Assembly: GCF_048381675.1 (NCBI RefSeq)
Contig: NZ_JBLWIS010000004.1
Coordinates: forward strand, 219,456-283,455
Source: Advenella sp048381675
GTDB taxonomy: Bacteria > Pseudomonadota > Gammaproteobacteria > Burkholderiales > Burkholderiaceae_B
Length of the DNA: 64,000 nucleotides
Reading direction: 5' to 3'
In this document: positions 51,342 through 60,858 of the stretch, piece after piece
Layout: each line of letters opens with the position of its first letter
How positions within the stretch are numbered: position 1 is the stretch's first letter
Notes under the pieces: generated by a model
Database searches by the model: none
Seen by the model: the letters and a program-made list of their open reading frames with translations, nothing else
Told to the model about the DNA's origin: nothing
Made by a program: the position numbers and the translations under genes

Positions 51342-52646
51342 TTGCTTAAGCGTAACCGGTATGTGTTTTTTTCCTCAGACACCGAGCTAGCCAAGAAACT
51401 GGCAGACTCGCTGGAGGCTATGGGCACGCTCATCCATGAGCAACCTGCCCCTGATATCCTGACCCGTCACCTGGATGACAGTTTGGTCAATATGGTGTTT
51501 TTGGACTTTGTGCCTGATGACGCGAATAATGAAAAACTGGCCCGTTCCATTGACATGGCCCGTTTGCTTAATCGTCATAAACCCGACATGCCTAGCGTTG
51601 CCGTTGGACGCCTGAGTTCACCGGGTGCTGCCGTGGCAGCATTACGTGCCGGCGTGAAAGATTTTGTAGACCTCGATAATCCAGAGGAAGTGCGTGATAC
51701 GGTCAAACGCCTGTCAAAGCGGTTTAGCTATGGCAAAGAGGACGATACCCGTTATCGTAATGTGTTGATTTTGGGAGTGCGAACCGGAATGGGGGCAACC
51801 CTGCTGTCGGTGCATTTGGCCAGCCTGTTGCAGGAAATGCAAAATGTCGAGCGCAATGCCCGTTTGCAGACCGGGGGTAAGCCTGACGAAAGCCGGTCGG
51901 ATGCTGGTATGGTTTCCCTGCATGATCGGACTTGCCTGTTGGACTTGGGTCTGCCGGTGGCCGATGGCATGTTATACCTGAACCTTAATGGCAGTTTTGA
52001 TTTTGTGGAAGGAGCACGCAACTTGCGCCGCCTGGATAGAACCATGCTGATGTCGGCGATGGCGCATGACAGTAACGGGCTGAGTGTGATTGCGTTGCCT
52101 CGAGACCTGGATCAGTTGAATAGTGTTTCCCATGCCGACTCCCTTTTTCTGGTTGAGCGCCTGCGTGATCATTTTGGTGCAATAGTGGTTGATGTGGGCG
52201 GCATGCCCAATCCGGCCTTTATTGCCGGACTGGTTCGCCTGGCTGATGAAACCTGGTTGGTGACCGATCAGAGCATTGCCGCGCTGGTATCCCTGGCAGA
52301 TATGATCAAAGAATTTGAGCAGGATGGCGTTTCATCCACTGAACTTTCCCTAGTGGTCAATCGCTACGATCTTCAATATGGCATGAGTGCTGAACAGATA
52401 GCAGAGCGTTTTGGATTGAAATTGAAAGGGACGTTGCCAGACCGTATGCTGGCCATCATGAAAAGCACCAGTCAGGGGCACCTGTTGCATCAGGATGCAC
52501 CCAAAGATCCATATATCAAGGCCTTGCGTGCTTTGGCTAACACACTGGTTGAGTCGGCTGCCGGCAAAGAGCGGCCGCAGGCACAGAAATCAGGATGGCT
52601 GACTTCATTCTTTGGACGGGATGGCCGTTCTGGATCAGCGCGGTAG
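51342..52646 (+). CDS. tadZ: TadZ/CpaE, atypical ParA-like localisation ATPase
   Basis: The 434-residue protein has an N-terminal receiver-like domain (about 1-130) and a C-terminal ParA/MinD-like domain. Start is a TTG at 51342 with GGAG 9 bases upstream. The P-loop position reads GVRTGMGATLLS near 144-155 instead of KGGxGKT, so the signature lysine is absent and the protein may not hydrolyse ATP. TadZ places the Tad machine at a cell pole. The D in ILLDLGLPVADG-like sequence (CLLDLGLPVADG) and VVDVGGMPNP fit the ParA fold. Confidence 0.87.
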   Translation: MLKRNRYVFFSSDTELAKKLADSLEAMGTLIHEQPAPDILTRHLDDSLVNMVFLDFVPDDANNEKLARSIDMARLLNRHKPDMPSVAVGRLSSPGAAVAALRAGVKDFVDLDNPEEVRDTVKRLSKRFSYGKEDDTRYRNVLILGVRTGMGATLLSVHLASLLQEMQNVERNARLQTGGKPDESRSDAGMVSLHDRTCLLDLGLPVADGMLYLNLNGSFDFVEGARNLRRLDRTMLMSAMAHDSNGLSVIALPRDLDQLNSVSHADSLFLVERLRDHFGAIVVDVGGMPNPAFIAGLVRLADETWLVTDQSIAALVSLADMIKEFEQDGVSSTELSLVVNRYDLQYGMSAEQIAERFGLKLKGTLPDRMLAIMKSTSQGHLLHQDAPKDPYIKALRALANTLVESAAGKERPQAQKSGWLTSFFGRDGRSGSAR

Positions 52647-52658
52647 GAGATCTGAATA

Positions 52659-54032
52659 ATGATAAGGACACCCATCAGATTTGGCGAAGACGGATTCATT
52701 GATAGTGGTCGTTTTCAGGAAGTGAAGAACCATGCGTTTGAGCATTTGCTGACACGCATTGAAGAAATGGGTACCGAGTTTGCCCGCTGGAATCCTGATG
52801 CAATCAGGACCTTTGTTGAGAGCGAAGTCAATTCGTTTGTACGGACTCGCCGGTTTGCCGTCAATGAAACCGAGATCCGTGAAATTGCCGATGCGCTTAC
52901 CAAGGAACTGGTTGGCCTGGGCCCGCTGGAGGATTTGTTAAGCGACCCTGCGGTTGAGGATATCCTGATCAATGGCTACGACAATGTGTTTGTGTCGCGC
53001 CGGGGGGTTCTGGAACGTGAGCCGGCCCTGTTTACCGACAACCAGCATGTGATGCGCATTGTGCGCCGCATTTTGGCGCCGTTGGGACGGCGGCTGGATG
53101 AATCTACCCCGATGGTGGATGCCCGCTTGCCTGATGGCGCTCGTTTGAACGTGGTGATTGGCCCGCTGTCGCTGGACGGTCCGCTGGTATCTATCCGTAA
53201 ATTCCGTAAAGATCCGCTCAAGCCCGAAGATCTCATGAAGTTTGGGACTTTTAATGAGGAAATTTATCAATTGCTGGAAGCAGCGGTTGCTTCGCGCTGT
53301 AATATCCTGATTTCCGGTGGCACCAGTTCGGGCAAGACATCCATGCTGAATGCGCTGGCGTTTTTTATTGGTCCTCGGGAACGTATCATCACGATTGAGG
53401 ATACCGCTGAAATGTCGCTGAACCATGAGCATGTGGTTCGGCTTGAGTCGCGCCAGGCCGGTTATGACGGCAGTGGCGAGGTGGCTATCCGGGACCTGAT
53501 CCGCAACAGCTTGCGGATGCGTCCCGACCGTATCATCGTTGGTGAGGTGCGTGGTTCAGAGGTCATTGACATGCTGCAGGCCATGAATACAGGGCATGAA
53601 GGCTCTATGGCAACCATTCACGCCAGTTCTCCTCGCGAATGCTTGTATCGCATGGAAATGCTGGCCGGGTTTGCCGGTTTTCATGGTAGTGAAGAAAGTT
53701 TGCGTCGCCAGATTTCTGGGGCTTTGGACTTTATCATCCAGATTGGGCGCCTTCCTAACGGCAAGCGGCGGATTCTGTCAATTACCGAAGTGATTGGCAT
53801 GAGTGACGGTATTATTACTACCCAGGAGCTTTATCGCTATGAGTCCGTTACCGGTCCGGATGGGGAAGAAACCGATCAATGGGTGAGTATGGGTATTTTG
53901 CCGCATTGCAGTAAACTGGAAGCTCATAAAGGCAAGATGCGTGAAACGGTTATCAAGTCGGCACCCGTTGTTGCCCAGGCAATACCACGTGATTCCGCTA
54001 CCAGCGCAGGTTTCTGGAGCAGGAGGCGTTAA
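52659..54032 (+). CDS. tadA: Secretion ATPase TadA/CpaF
   Basis: A hexameric VirB11/GspE-like ATPase of 457 residues that powers pilus extension and perhaps retraction. Walker A is GGTSSGKTSM at 220-229, Walker B region is ERIITIEDTAEM, followed by His-box-like HEHVVRLESRQ and MRPDRIIVGEVRGSEVIDML, then TGHEGSMATIHASSPRECL. The N-terminal domain (PAVEDILINGYDNVFVSRRG) is typical of CpaF. It overlaps tadB by one base at the stop-start junction. Confidence 0.96.
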   Translation: MIRTPIRFGEDGFIDSGRFQEVKNHAFEHLLTRIEEMGTEFARWNPDAIRTFVESEVNSFVRTRRFAVNETEIREIADALTKELVGLGPLEDLLSDPAVEDILINGYDNVFVSRRGVLEREPALFTDNQHVMRIVRRILAPLGRRLDESTPMVDARLPDGARLNVVIGPLSLDGPLVSIRKFRKDPLKPEDLMKFGTFNEEIYQLLEAAVASRCNILISGGTSSGKTSMLNALAFFIGPRERIITIEDTAEMSLNHEHVVRLESRQAGYDGSGEVAIRDLIRNSLRMRPDRIIVGEVRGSEVIDMLQAMNTGHEGSMATIHASSPRECLYRMEMLAGFAGFHGSEESLRRQISGALDFIIQIGRLPNGKRRILSITEVIGMSDGIITTQELYRYESVTGPDGEETDQWVSMGILPHCSKLEAHKGKMRETVIKSAPVVAQAIPRDSATSAGFWSRRR

Positions 54033-54961
54033 TGAACAGTGTGGTTTTACTGGCCCTGATGGCCTTGGTACTGGTGGTATTGGCTGTCGTATTGTGGCAG
54101 GGTGCCAGCCAGCAAAGTAATCGAAAAGCCAAAGACCAGTTCATGCTGGAACAACTTGAGCGACGTCTGGGACAGGAAGATGCCGCAGAAGAGGAGGCCA
54201 TGCGCCAGCGTAAAGTCTGGAAAGGTGGCCCACGAAACTGGAATGAGTTTTTATTGCGTGCCGGTGTGGTACCAACCACCCGGTTTTATGTCTTGTTCTG
54301 GCTGGTCGTTCTGATACCAGCCATACTGGCCGGGCTCTTTGGCGGTACCATTGCTGCCGGTGCGGCATTTGTTCTAATGATTGCCATTTCTTTATTCCAT
54401 TTATGGCTCAAGGGTGAACGGCTTCGCAAGGACATTGTGCGTCAGTTGCCTGATTTTCTGGATCGGGTGGTTCGCATGATGACGATTGGTAACAGCATGG
54501 GTGCCGCTTTCCATAATGCGGTGGCAGGTACTGATTTGCCTCTGCGTGATGTGATAGATAAAACGGTCAGTCTGAACCGTTCGGGTAAAGAGATTGATGT
54601 GGCTTTGCATTATGTGGCGCGCCAGTACGGTTTGCATGAATTGTATCTGCTGGCTTCCGTCATGGGTGTCGCCCTTAAATATGGGGGGCGCAGTGACCAG
54701 GTACTAGAGCGGATGTCGGCGTTCATGCGTGATATTGAACAAGCCCGTGCGGAAATGAAGGCCATGTCGGCCGAGTTGCGCCTGTCGGCTTGGGTGCTGG
54801 CCCTGTTGCCGGTAGGCTTGGCGTGTTTCATTCTGGTTTTCAACAATGAATTGTTTATGGGCATGTGGGAAGACCCGGTTGGCCAGGTCATGCTGGTGGG
54901 CGCTGTGGTGTTGCAGATATCCGGTTCCTATTGGCTGTATCGTTTGGCCAAGTCTGTGTAG
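54032..54961 (+). CDS. tadB: Inner-membrane platform protein TadB
   Basis: The 309-residue protein has about four membrane segments (5-25, 88-125, then near 255-300) and a T2SSF-like cytoplasmic part (KDIVRQLPDFLDRVVRMMTIGNSMGAAF; ELYLLASVMGVALKYGG). It forms the assembly platform with TadC. Start shares one base with the stop of tadA, so translation is coupled. Confidence 0.9.
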   Translation: MNSVVLLALMALVLVVLAVVLWQGASQQSNRKAKDQFMLEQLERRLGQEDAAEEEAMRQRKVWKGGPRNWNEFLLRAGVVPTTRFYVLFWLVVLIPAILAGLFGGTIAAGAAFVLMIAISLFHLWLKGERLRKDIVRQLPDFLDRVVRMMTIGNSMGAAFHNAVAGTDLPLRDVIDKTVSLNRSGKEIDVALHYVARQYGLHELYLLASVMGVALKYGGRSDQVLERMSAFMRDIEQARAEMKAMSAELRLSAWVLALLPVGLACFILVFNNELFMGMWEDPVGQVMLVGAVVLQISGSYWLYRLAKSV

Positions 54962-54975
54962 CAGGGGGAAATGAA

Positions 54976-55989
54976 ATGCCGGATTTAACAAGTTATATTA
55001 CCCCTTCAGGCCTGCAGGCAGGTGCCTTGGTGCTGTTGGCAATCGCGGCTTTGGTGGTGGCCGTCTACCTGATTGAAACCATGGTGCGTCAGGAAAAAAG
55101 TAAAGACCAGATCGATGAGGTACTGAATAAACGGGCGCGGGCCAGTACATTGGCTTTTCCCGGTGAGCAAGAGACGGTTGGCCATGAACACCAGCGTCTG
55201 GAAAATGCCGTGGTTAAGGCGGCGGAACTGGGTTCGCGATGGGGTCAGGGCCGTTTTGGTGATGTCTTGCTGGCCGAAGAAGACAAGGCTTACCTGGAAT
55301 TGGGCGGTTTTGAAGACTATGGTAAGGCAAAGGCATTGTTTTCATTTGCCCGGGCTGTTTTATGCATTGGCTTACCGGTCATTTTACTGTTTGTGACGGG
55401 CCCTATAAAAATCATGGGTGGTCATTTAATGACCTATGCCCTTTCCATTTTCTTTGGCTTTGCGCTGGGCTGGATGTTGCCTAAATGGATCTTGATGAGC
55501 CGGGTCAATAATCGCAAGAAAGCCGTTGATGATGAATTGCCACTGTTGGTGGACCTGTTGCGCTTGTTGCAGGGCGTAGGCATGTCAATGGACCAGAGCC
55601 TTTATATTATTGTTAAGGATTTCAAGGCGGTTTTTCCTGTCCTTAGTCTGGAGCTGGAGGTTGCGGTAGAGCAGTATAATCGTGGCTTGCCGCGCGAACA
55701 GTCAATGGAACGCATGATCAATGGCCTGGATAATGATGATCTTAGCGCCATTTGTCATCTGATTGCGCAAGTAGACAAGCATGGTGGTGCCGTACAGGAA
55801 CCCCTACAACGTTTTAGTGAGCGCCTGCGCGAACAGCGCCGCGCTGGATTGAAAGAAAAAATTGGCAAGCTGACGGTCAAGATGACAGGAGTCATGGTAT
55901 TGACCTTGCTGCCAGCGTTAATGATTGTGACCGCAGGCTCTGGCTTTATTGCCGTGTTCCGCGGATTATCTCGAATGGGAGGTGGTTGA
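54976..55989 (+). CDS. tadC: Inner-membrane platform protein TadC
   Basis: The 337-residue protein is the TadB paralog with hydrophobic segments near 15-35, 120-165 and 305-330 and a T2SSF domain (DELPLLVDLLRLLQGVGMSMDQSL; EQSMERMINGLDNDDLSAICHLIAQVDKHGG). The ATG at 54976 has GGGGGAAA close by. It starts 14 bases after tadB. Confidence 0.9.
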   Translation: MPDLTSYITPSGLQAGALVLLAIAALVVAVYLIETMVRQEKSKDQIDEVLNKRARASTLAFPGEQETVGHEHQRLENAVVKAAELGSRWGQGRFGDVLLAEEDKAYLELGGFEDYGKAKALFSFARAVLCIGLPVILLFVTGPIKIMGGHLMTYALSIFFGFALGWMLPKWILMSRVNNRKKAVDDELPLLVDLLRLLQGVGMSMDQSLYIIVKDFKAVFPVLSLELEVAVEQYNRGLPREQSMERMINGLDNDDLSAICHLIAQVDKHGGAVQEPLQRFSERLREQRRAGLKEKIGKLTVKMTGVMVLTLLPALMIVTAGSGFIAVFRGLSRMGGG

Positions 55990-55994
55990 AAGTT

Positions 55995-57920
55995 ATGAAA
56001 TTGGTGAAGAAAGCAACAGCGATTGCATGTGCAAGTGTATTGGCAGGATGTGTGAACAGCTCTTCGGATTCGGCCTGGCGGCTGATGGAAGACCAGCAGC
56101 AAGAACAGGCCATGATTCAGCGTCAGGAAATGGATGACGCGCGCAAGAAAGCGCCAGAAAAAGAACAATTGCTGATCATGACCATCAAGGAAGCCCAGGA
56201 CCAGGGGCGTTATTTCGCTTCTTTGGCGTTTATTGATGAGTTTGATGTCAAATATGGCAAGTCTCCTGATGTGGAAATTTTGCGTGCCGAAGCCCTGAGA
56301 AAAACAGACCAAATTGCGCAAAGCGAGGAAATTTACCGCCGCCTGACCAAAACCCGGCAAAAGGCCCAGGCCTGGCACGGGCTTGGCTTGATGGCTGGTC
56401 AACGTGGTGACTTTGCCGAAGCCGCCAAAAACCTGGAAAATGCTTCGTTAGCCGCCCCGGCTGACGCGGTTATTCTTAGTGATCTTGCCTATGCCAGAAT
56501 GCGTATGGGGGATCTTGAAGGCGCCCGTATTCCTATCGGCAAGGCTGCCGAATTAATGCCACAAAACCCTAAAGTGTTAAGCAATATGGCCCTTTACCTG
56601 TTGGTGCGAGGCGCTACGCCGGCTGCCGAGCAGGTGATGCAAACCGCCAACCTGAGTCCACAGGCCCGTCAGCAAATTTATGCGATTGCCGATCAGGTGC
56701 GTCGCTTGCCACCCGTACCTGTGCAGGCATCCAACAGCACGCAATCCCGTGAAGACGATAACGTGGTCAGGGGAGTAGATAATCTTAGGGCTTCTTCTGA
56801 AGAGGTTAAAAAAAAACAGGACGATATAGCATCGGCTTCACGCTCCAATCTGGCACAAAACAGTCCACAGCAGTCGTTTGAGTTGCAGTTGCCAGCCAGT
56901 GCACCATTGCCAGCTGATATCCAGCCCCGGCCTGATGCACAACCGCATGCCCAAATCCAGCCTGAGCCTGAACCACAACTGGTTAATGTAGAGCCGCAGG
57001 CTGCTCGGGCGACCGAGCCTGCACGAGCAGCCCCACAGCAGCAGCCACAACAATTGGTTCGAGGTAACGAGCAGCCCTTGCCAATGGCGCCGCCTAGCAA
57101 TGACCCGATTGCGATGATGCAACCCGAATTTGTTTGGCCTCCTGTGGATCAACAGCAAGCTGAAGAGAAGCGTTTGGCCGAAGTGGCTAAGCAGCAAGCG
57201 GAAGAAAAACGTCAGGCTGAACTGGCGCAACAACAGGCTGAAGAGAAGCGTCTGGCCGAAGTAGCCCAACAGCAGGCTGAAGAGAAACGTTTGGCTGAAG
57301 TGGCCCAACAGCAAGCCGAACAAAAACGCCAGGCAGAATTGGCGCAACAGCAAGCTGAGGAAAAGCGCTTGGCCGAAGTGGCACAACAGCAGGCTGAAGA
57401 AAAACGCCTGGCCGAAGTAGCCCAACAGCAGGCTGAAGAAAAACGCCTGGCCGAAGTAGCCCAACAGCAGGCTGAAGAAAAACGCCTGGCCGAAGTAGCC
57501 CAACAGCAGTCTGAAGAAAAACGCCTGGCCGAACTGGCGCAACAGCAGGCTGAAGAAAAACGCCTGGCCGAACTAGCCCAACAGCAGGCGGAAGAAAAAC
57601 GTCTGGCCGAACTGGCGCAACAACAGGCCGAAGAGAAACGTCTGGCCGAAGTGGCCCAACAGCAAGCCGAAGAGAAACGCCTGGCCGAACTGGCGCAACA
57701 GCAGGCCGAAGAGAAACGTCTGGCCGAAGTAGCCCAACAACAAGCCGAAGCAAAACGTTTGGCCGTCAAGGCACAGGCAGCATCGGAAAAAGCGTCATCA
57801 AAAGCATTGTCACAAGCTATTCCTTCCTCAAAACCAAGGGCACAATCCAGTGCTATTGATCGCGCCATTCTTGATGAGGTTTCAATTGTTGGTGGTGATT
57901 TCATTCTTAAACGGAAGTAA
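55995..57920 (+). CDS. tadD: TadD-type TPR lipoprotein with 16 coiled-coil repeats
   Basis: The 641-residue lipoprotein opens with a signal peptide and lipobox LAGC (C19), so it is anchored in the membrane. Residues about 50-235 form TPR helices (DAVILSDLAYARMRMGDLEG; NPKVLSNMALYLL) as in TadD, which is needed for secretin assembly. Then comes a Pro/Gln-rich linker (QPRPDAQPHAQIQPEPEPQ), and about 208 residues made of sixteen 13-residue repeats of the form QQAEEKRLAEVAQ (57153-57776), ending in a short basic tail. Usual TadD proteins end after the TPR part and are near 250 residues. The repeat is strongly coiled-coil and may reach across the periplasm like TolA. Confidence 0.85.
   Translation: MKLVKKATAIACASVLAGCVNSSSDSAWRLMEDQQQEQAMIQRQEMDDARKKAPEKEQLLIMTIKEAQDQGRYFASLAFIDEFDVKYGKSPDVEILRAEALRKTDQIAQSEEIYRRLTKTRQKAQAWHGLGLMAGQRGDFAEAAKNLENASLAAPADAVILSDLAYARMRMGDLEGARIPIGKAAELMPQNPKVLSNMALYLLVRGATPAAEQVMQTANLSPQARQQIYAIADQVRRLPPVPVQASNSTQSREDDNVVRGVDNLRASSEEVKKKQDDIASASRSNLAQNSPQQSFELQLPASAPLPADIQPRPDAQPHAQIQPEPEPQLVNVEPQAARATEPARAAPQQQPQQLVRGNEQPLPMAPPSNDPIAMMQPEFVWPPVDQQQAEEKRLAEVAKQQAEEKRQAELAQQQAEEKRLAEVAQQQAEEKRLAEVAQQQAEQKRQAELAQQQAEEKRLAEVAQQQAEEKRLAEVAQQQAEEKRLAEVAQQQAEEKRLAEVAQQQSEEKRLAELAQQQAEEKRLAELAQQQAEEKRLAELAQQQAEEKRLAEVAQQQAEEKRLAELAQQQAEEKRLAEVAQQQAEAKRLAVKAQAASEKASSKALSQAIPSSKPRAQSSAIDRAILDEVSIVGGDFILKRK
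57153..57776 (+). repeat. 39-bp minisatellite, sixteen copies
   Basis: Sixteen in-frame copies of a 39-base unit encode QQAEEKRLAE(V/L)AQ. Copies 6-9 are nearly identical, while outer copies carry changes (QAELA, AEQK, QQSE, AEAK). Copy number is likely to vary by slippage or recombination without shifting frame. Because 39 is a multiple of 3, it also creates long spurious open frames on the other strand. Confidence 0.95.
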
Positions 57921-57947
57921 TCAAGTTATTTTTAAGGGTTTATAACC

Positions 57948-58334
57948 ATGAGTTTATTGAATTTTCGTGCGGTGCTTTTTACCGCTTTATGCTTGCCGGG
58001 GTTGGTCATGGCACAAGGGGCGGTTACCGCTCCACTGGATGTGCCTGGTACTGGTGTGAATCCTCATTTTCCTTCTGCCAGCAAGAAAACCCATGCTTTC
58101 CCTGAGTCACGCAGTTTTGCCGAAGATACTTCTTTGTACAAATATGTCCCTCCCGAGCCCTTGGGTAAAACCACTCGGTCACTGTTAGCCATGCAGGCCG
58201 ATGCCAACCGGCCGGGTACACCCCACACGATGCTGGGCGCCACCGCCACTATTGCCTGGGACCGCTACCTGAACAGTTTCAATCATGCCATTCCGGAATG
58301 GTTTGAAGAAAAAATTGAAGACCCGAGTAACTGA
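57948..58334 (+). CDS. DUF3613 secreted protein of the tad locus
   Basis: A 128-residue exported protein with a signal peptide (hydrophobic 8-20, cleavage near VMA-QGAV). The C-terminal half has LGKTTRSLLAMQADANRPG and YLNSFNHAIPEWFEEKI, the DUF3613 pattern (G.xTRxLLxLQ...RYLxSFxxPIPE), found in betaproteobacterial tad loci. Periplasmic; function unknown. It lies between tadD and the TadG-like pair. Confidence 0.78.
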   Translation: MSLLNFRAVLFTALCLPGLVMAQGAVTAPLDVPGTGVNPHFPSASKKTHAFPESRSFAEDTSLYKYVPPEPLGKTTRSLLAMQADANRPGTPHTMLGATATIAWDRYLNSFNHAIPEWFEEKIEDPSN

Positions 58335-58445
58335 TCTGATTGCCTGTTTGCATGATCAGTCTCCTGTTTTGCAGGAAACCGGATCAGCTTCAAGTATCGC
58401 TTCGTGATGTTTCCTGTTCGCATGCCGCTTTCCCGGAGTATGTAG

Positions 58446-60638
58446 ATGAAAAAATCAGCTGTTAGAAAAATGCGTGGTTCAATCATTTTGCCGGTTGCCT
58501 TTTCAATGCTGGTGGGTTTTATACTTCTGGGTGCTGTCCAGTTGGGCTATTACTTTTACATGAAGCTTGAAATGCAGAATGCGGCAGATATGGCCGCACT
58601 TAGCGGCGTGCAGTTGTTAAGCGATGGTGAAAATTCCACTGAGGACTGCGTCAAAGCGCAGGTTGCCGGCAAGGCCAGTGCCAGAAAAAACTTTGAACGC
58701 CATGGAACGCTCACAGATGAACAATTATTGGTGACTTGTGGTACTTGGGATGAGGATATAGTAGGTACTAGGCACTTTGTCGCTCAAGCCGTTAATGATA
58801 AATATAATGCCCTGCATGTAACCATAAAACATAACGTATTACCGTTTGTGCCATTTTCTTCAGCGGCAGATATTGCCGTGGAAGCCATTGCCAAAAGCAG
58901 GGAACCGGTTGCCGCTTTTCAGGTAGGGGCGCAATTGCTGGATTTTGATAGCGAGGCTCCTCTGGGGAGTTTATTGGGAGAAGTGGGATTAAGCGTTGAT
59001 AACTTGACTTTGCTGGACTCTAGTGGTTTGGCTAATGCCAAGATTACTCCAGCAGGTTTGCTTGAGGCGTTAGGCCTGGAACTTGAAGTTGATGATTTGT
59101 CTGCCTTAACCCCGAATGATGTGTTGGGTCTTGAGAATGTGACCTTGTTGGACCTGATTGGTGTTTCTCTTGAGGTGGTGGGTGATTCACCTTTGAAAGT
59201 GGGATTAGAGGCCTTAAAAAGTACTTTGGTGAGCCTCAATCTGGGTCATTTGGATATTCCTTTGGGCAGTAGTCAAGGGCAGTCCGGTTTATTTGCTTTT
59301 TTAGGTGTTGGCAAAGGAGATGATTTGCTGGGGCCGGCCTTGGGCGTAGAGCTCGGCCTGGGTGATCTTCTGAAAACCGCCATTGGCATTGCTTATAACA
59401 AACATGCCCTGGAAGGCACAAGGATAGAATTGGCAAATCAATTGATAACGGCTGAATTATTCGTTGTGAGCCCGCCTACAATTGCGATTGGACCCGTTGG
59501 TACAAGTGCCCATAATGCCCAGGTGCGGTTATGGCTGGATATAGATACCAGGAATATTCCGGTGTTGGGTCCGTTGTTGGATGCATTGGGTACCTATCTG
59601 CATTTGCCCATAGCCCTGGATGTTGTTTCAGGCACTGGCAAATTGGAAACGCTGCAATGCACCAGGAATCCACATAGCATTGATGTTCTTGTTGAATCAA
59701 AAATCATGAATGTATGTATTGGTGGTATGACAGAAGAAAATATTATGTCGAACAAGGCGGGTTGTGAGACTTTTCTGACAGACACCGTTATGTTTGAATT
59801 GTTTGGCGTGGAAACGATCGCTCGCAAGATACATCTGCCGCTGTTAACAGATAAGCAAACGCTGAAAAATATTGAGGTGGGTGAGCAACCCGTACGTGCT
59901 ACCGAACCTAATAGTCTTGCGCTGGGAACTACTATTGATAGCTTGATAACGCGATTGCTTAATTTACTAGGGGATCTTTTTACCGAGTCCTCAACAGATA
60001 GTTTGCGGGAAAAGATGGTGGAGTCTTATCTGGAGTACAGCAAGGTTAATGGATTTTATAACGTAGATAATATAACTAATTTAGTGCTTGATGGAAGTGG
60101 AAATCCGGGAGAAGAGGCGTATTTGCCACCGTTGCTGACCGAGAATTTTGTTTTTGATGACGCAATTCCAACAACGTGTGTTTTGTACGTGTGTGATCCA
60201 TCTTTATGGAAAACAGGTAGTTTTTCAGAGGCTTTGCATGCTTATACCAGCGTGCCATATGGTTTGCTTAATATCGTCGGCTTGCCGTGGATGGGCAATG
60301 ATTTTCAGAATTGTGCGGGACTGTTAAGTTCATTATTAAGCTGGAACAATTGTGTTAAGCATAATTTGTTGCAGCTGATGGCGCAGCATCCTGCTTATGT
60401 TGTACCAATGGGGTCAGAAGAAATGCAGGCCATGCTGAATGGGGATCCAGAAGACGTCAGTTGTAACGGTGCGTTGTGTATTTTGATCAAACCGGTAATG
60501 ATTTTATTGAAACCGGTTCTTGATGGATTGGGCGGCGTTTTATCAGGCATTCTGGCTGATTTTCTTGGGCTTGAACTGGGGCGTACAGAAGTTAAAGCCC
60601 TGGATATAGAGTGTGATCCTGCCCAATTGGTTTATTGA
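58446..60638 (+). CDS. TadG-related giant protein, paralog 1
   Basis: A 730-residue protein with a TadG-like N-terminus: basic residues, then a membrane segment (ILPVAFSMLVGFILLGAVQLGYYFYM) and EMQNAADMAALSGVQLL, the opening of Flp pilus assembly TadG/TadE-like proteins. The long remainder is outside the cell or periplasmic: a Leu/Gly-rich region of about 200 residues with ITPAGLLEALGLELE and LTLLDSSGLA units, then a cysteine-containing C-terminal half ending IECDPAQLVY. No MIDAS vWA motif is visible, unlike usual TadG. Its neighbour at 60.9 kb is a full-length paralog. Possibly a minor pilin-associated adhesin or tip protein; this is inference. Confidence 0.7.
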   Translation: MKKSAVRKMRGSIILPVAFSMLVGFILLGAVQLGYYFYMKLEMQNAADMAALSGVQLLSDGENSTEDCVKAQVAGKASARKNFERHGTLTDEQLLVTCGTWDEDIVGTRHFVAQAVNDKYNALHVTIKHNVLPFVPFSSAADIAVEAIAKSREPVAAFQVGAQLLDFDSEAPLGSLLGEVGLSVDNLTLLDSSGLANAKITPAGLLEALGLELEVDDLSALTPNDVLGLENVTLLDLIGVSLEVVGDSPLKVGLEALKSTLVSLNLGHLDIPLGSSQGQSGLFAFLGVGKGDDLLGPALGVELGLGDLLKTAIGIAYNKHALEGTRIELANQLITAELFVVSPPTIAIGPVGTSAHNAQVRLWLDIDTRNIPVLGPLLDALGTYLHLPIALDVVSGTGKLETLQCTRNPHSIDVLVESKIMNVCIGGMTEENIMSNKAGCETFLTDTVMFELFGVETIARKIHLPLLTDKQTLKNIEVGEQPVRATEPNSLALGTTIDSLITRLLNLLGDLFTESSTDSLREKMVESYLEYSKVNGFYNVDNITNLVLDGSGNPGEEAYLPPLLTENFVFDDAIPTTCVLYVCDPSLWKTGSFSEALHAYTSVPYGLLNIVGLPWMGNDFQNCAGLLSSLLSWNNCVKHNLLQLMAQHPAYVVPMGSEEMQAMLNGDPEDVSCNGALCILIKPVMILLKPVLDGLGGVLSGILADFLGLELGRTEVKALDIECDPAQLVY

Positions 60639-60858
60639 GATCTGTGTAAATATCGTTCCTGGTGTTATGGCTAATAAAAAAATTGTTTTAATGTGAACTG
60701 ACTTGGTTTGTTTGTTTTCGGATCAAGTCGGTCTTATGTGTTTATAACGCAAGTTTGAGTTCTATTATTTTTTGCTTAAAACAGAAAAAAGAAAAAACTT
60801 GCTCGCTTTCCCTTGCAAAAGTTTGATGAGGCATTGGCAGGTATTCTGGAGTGTTTAA
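60639..60858. other. Intergenic region between the two TadG-like paralogs
   Basis: 220 bases with no credible gene and no strong terminator. It may contain a promoter for paralog 2, but none is evident. Confidence 0.35.

Noticed and set aside
57153..57776. CRISPR-like array
   Set aside because: There are no unique spacers; the unit is a coding minisatellite in frame with tadD.
57187..57904. Long open frames on the minus strand inside tadD
   Set aside because: They arise from the 39-bp in-frame repeat, which keeps all frames open; no ribosome site and biased composition.
58334..58445. Terminator between DUF3613 and TadG-like paralog 1
   Set aside because: GATC and TCCTG/CAGGA can pair, but no T tract follows, so it is not called.
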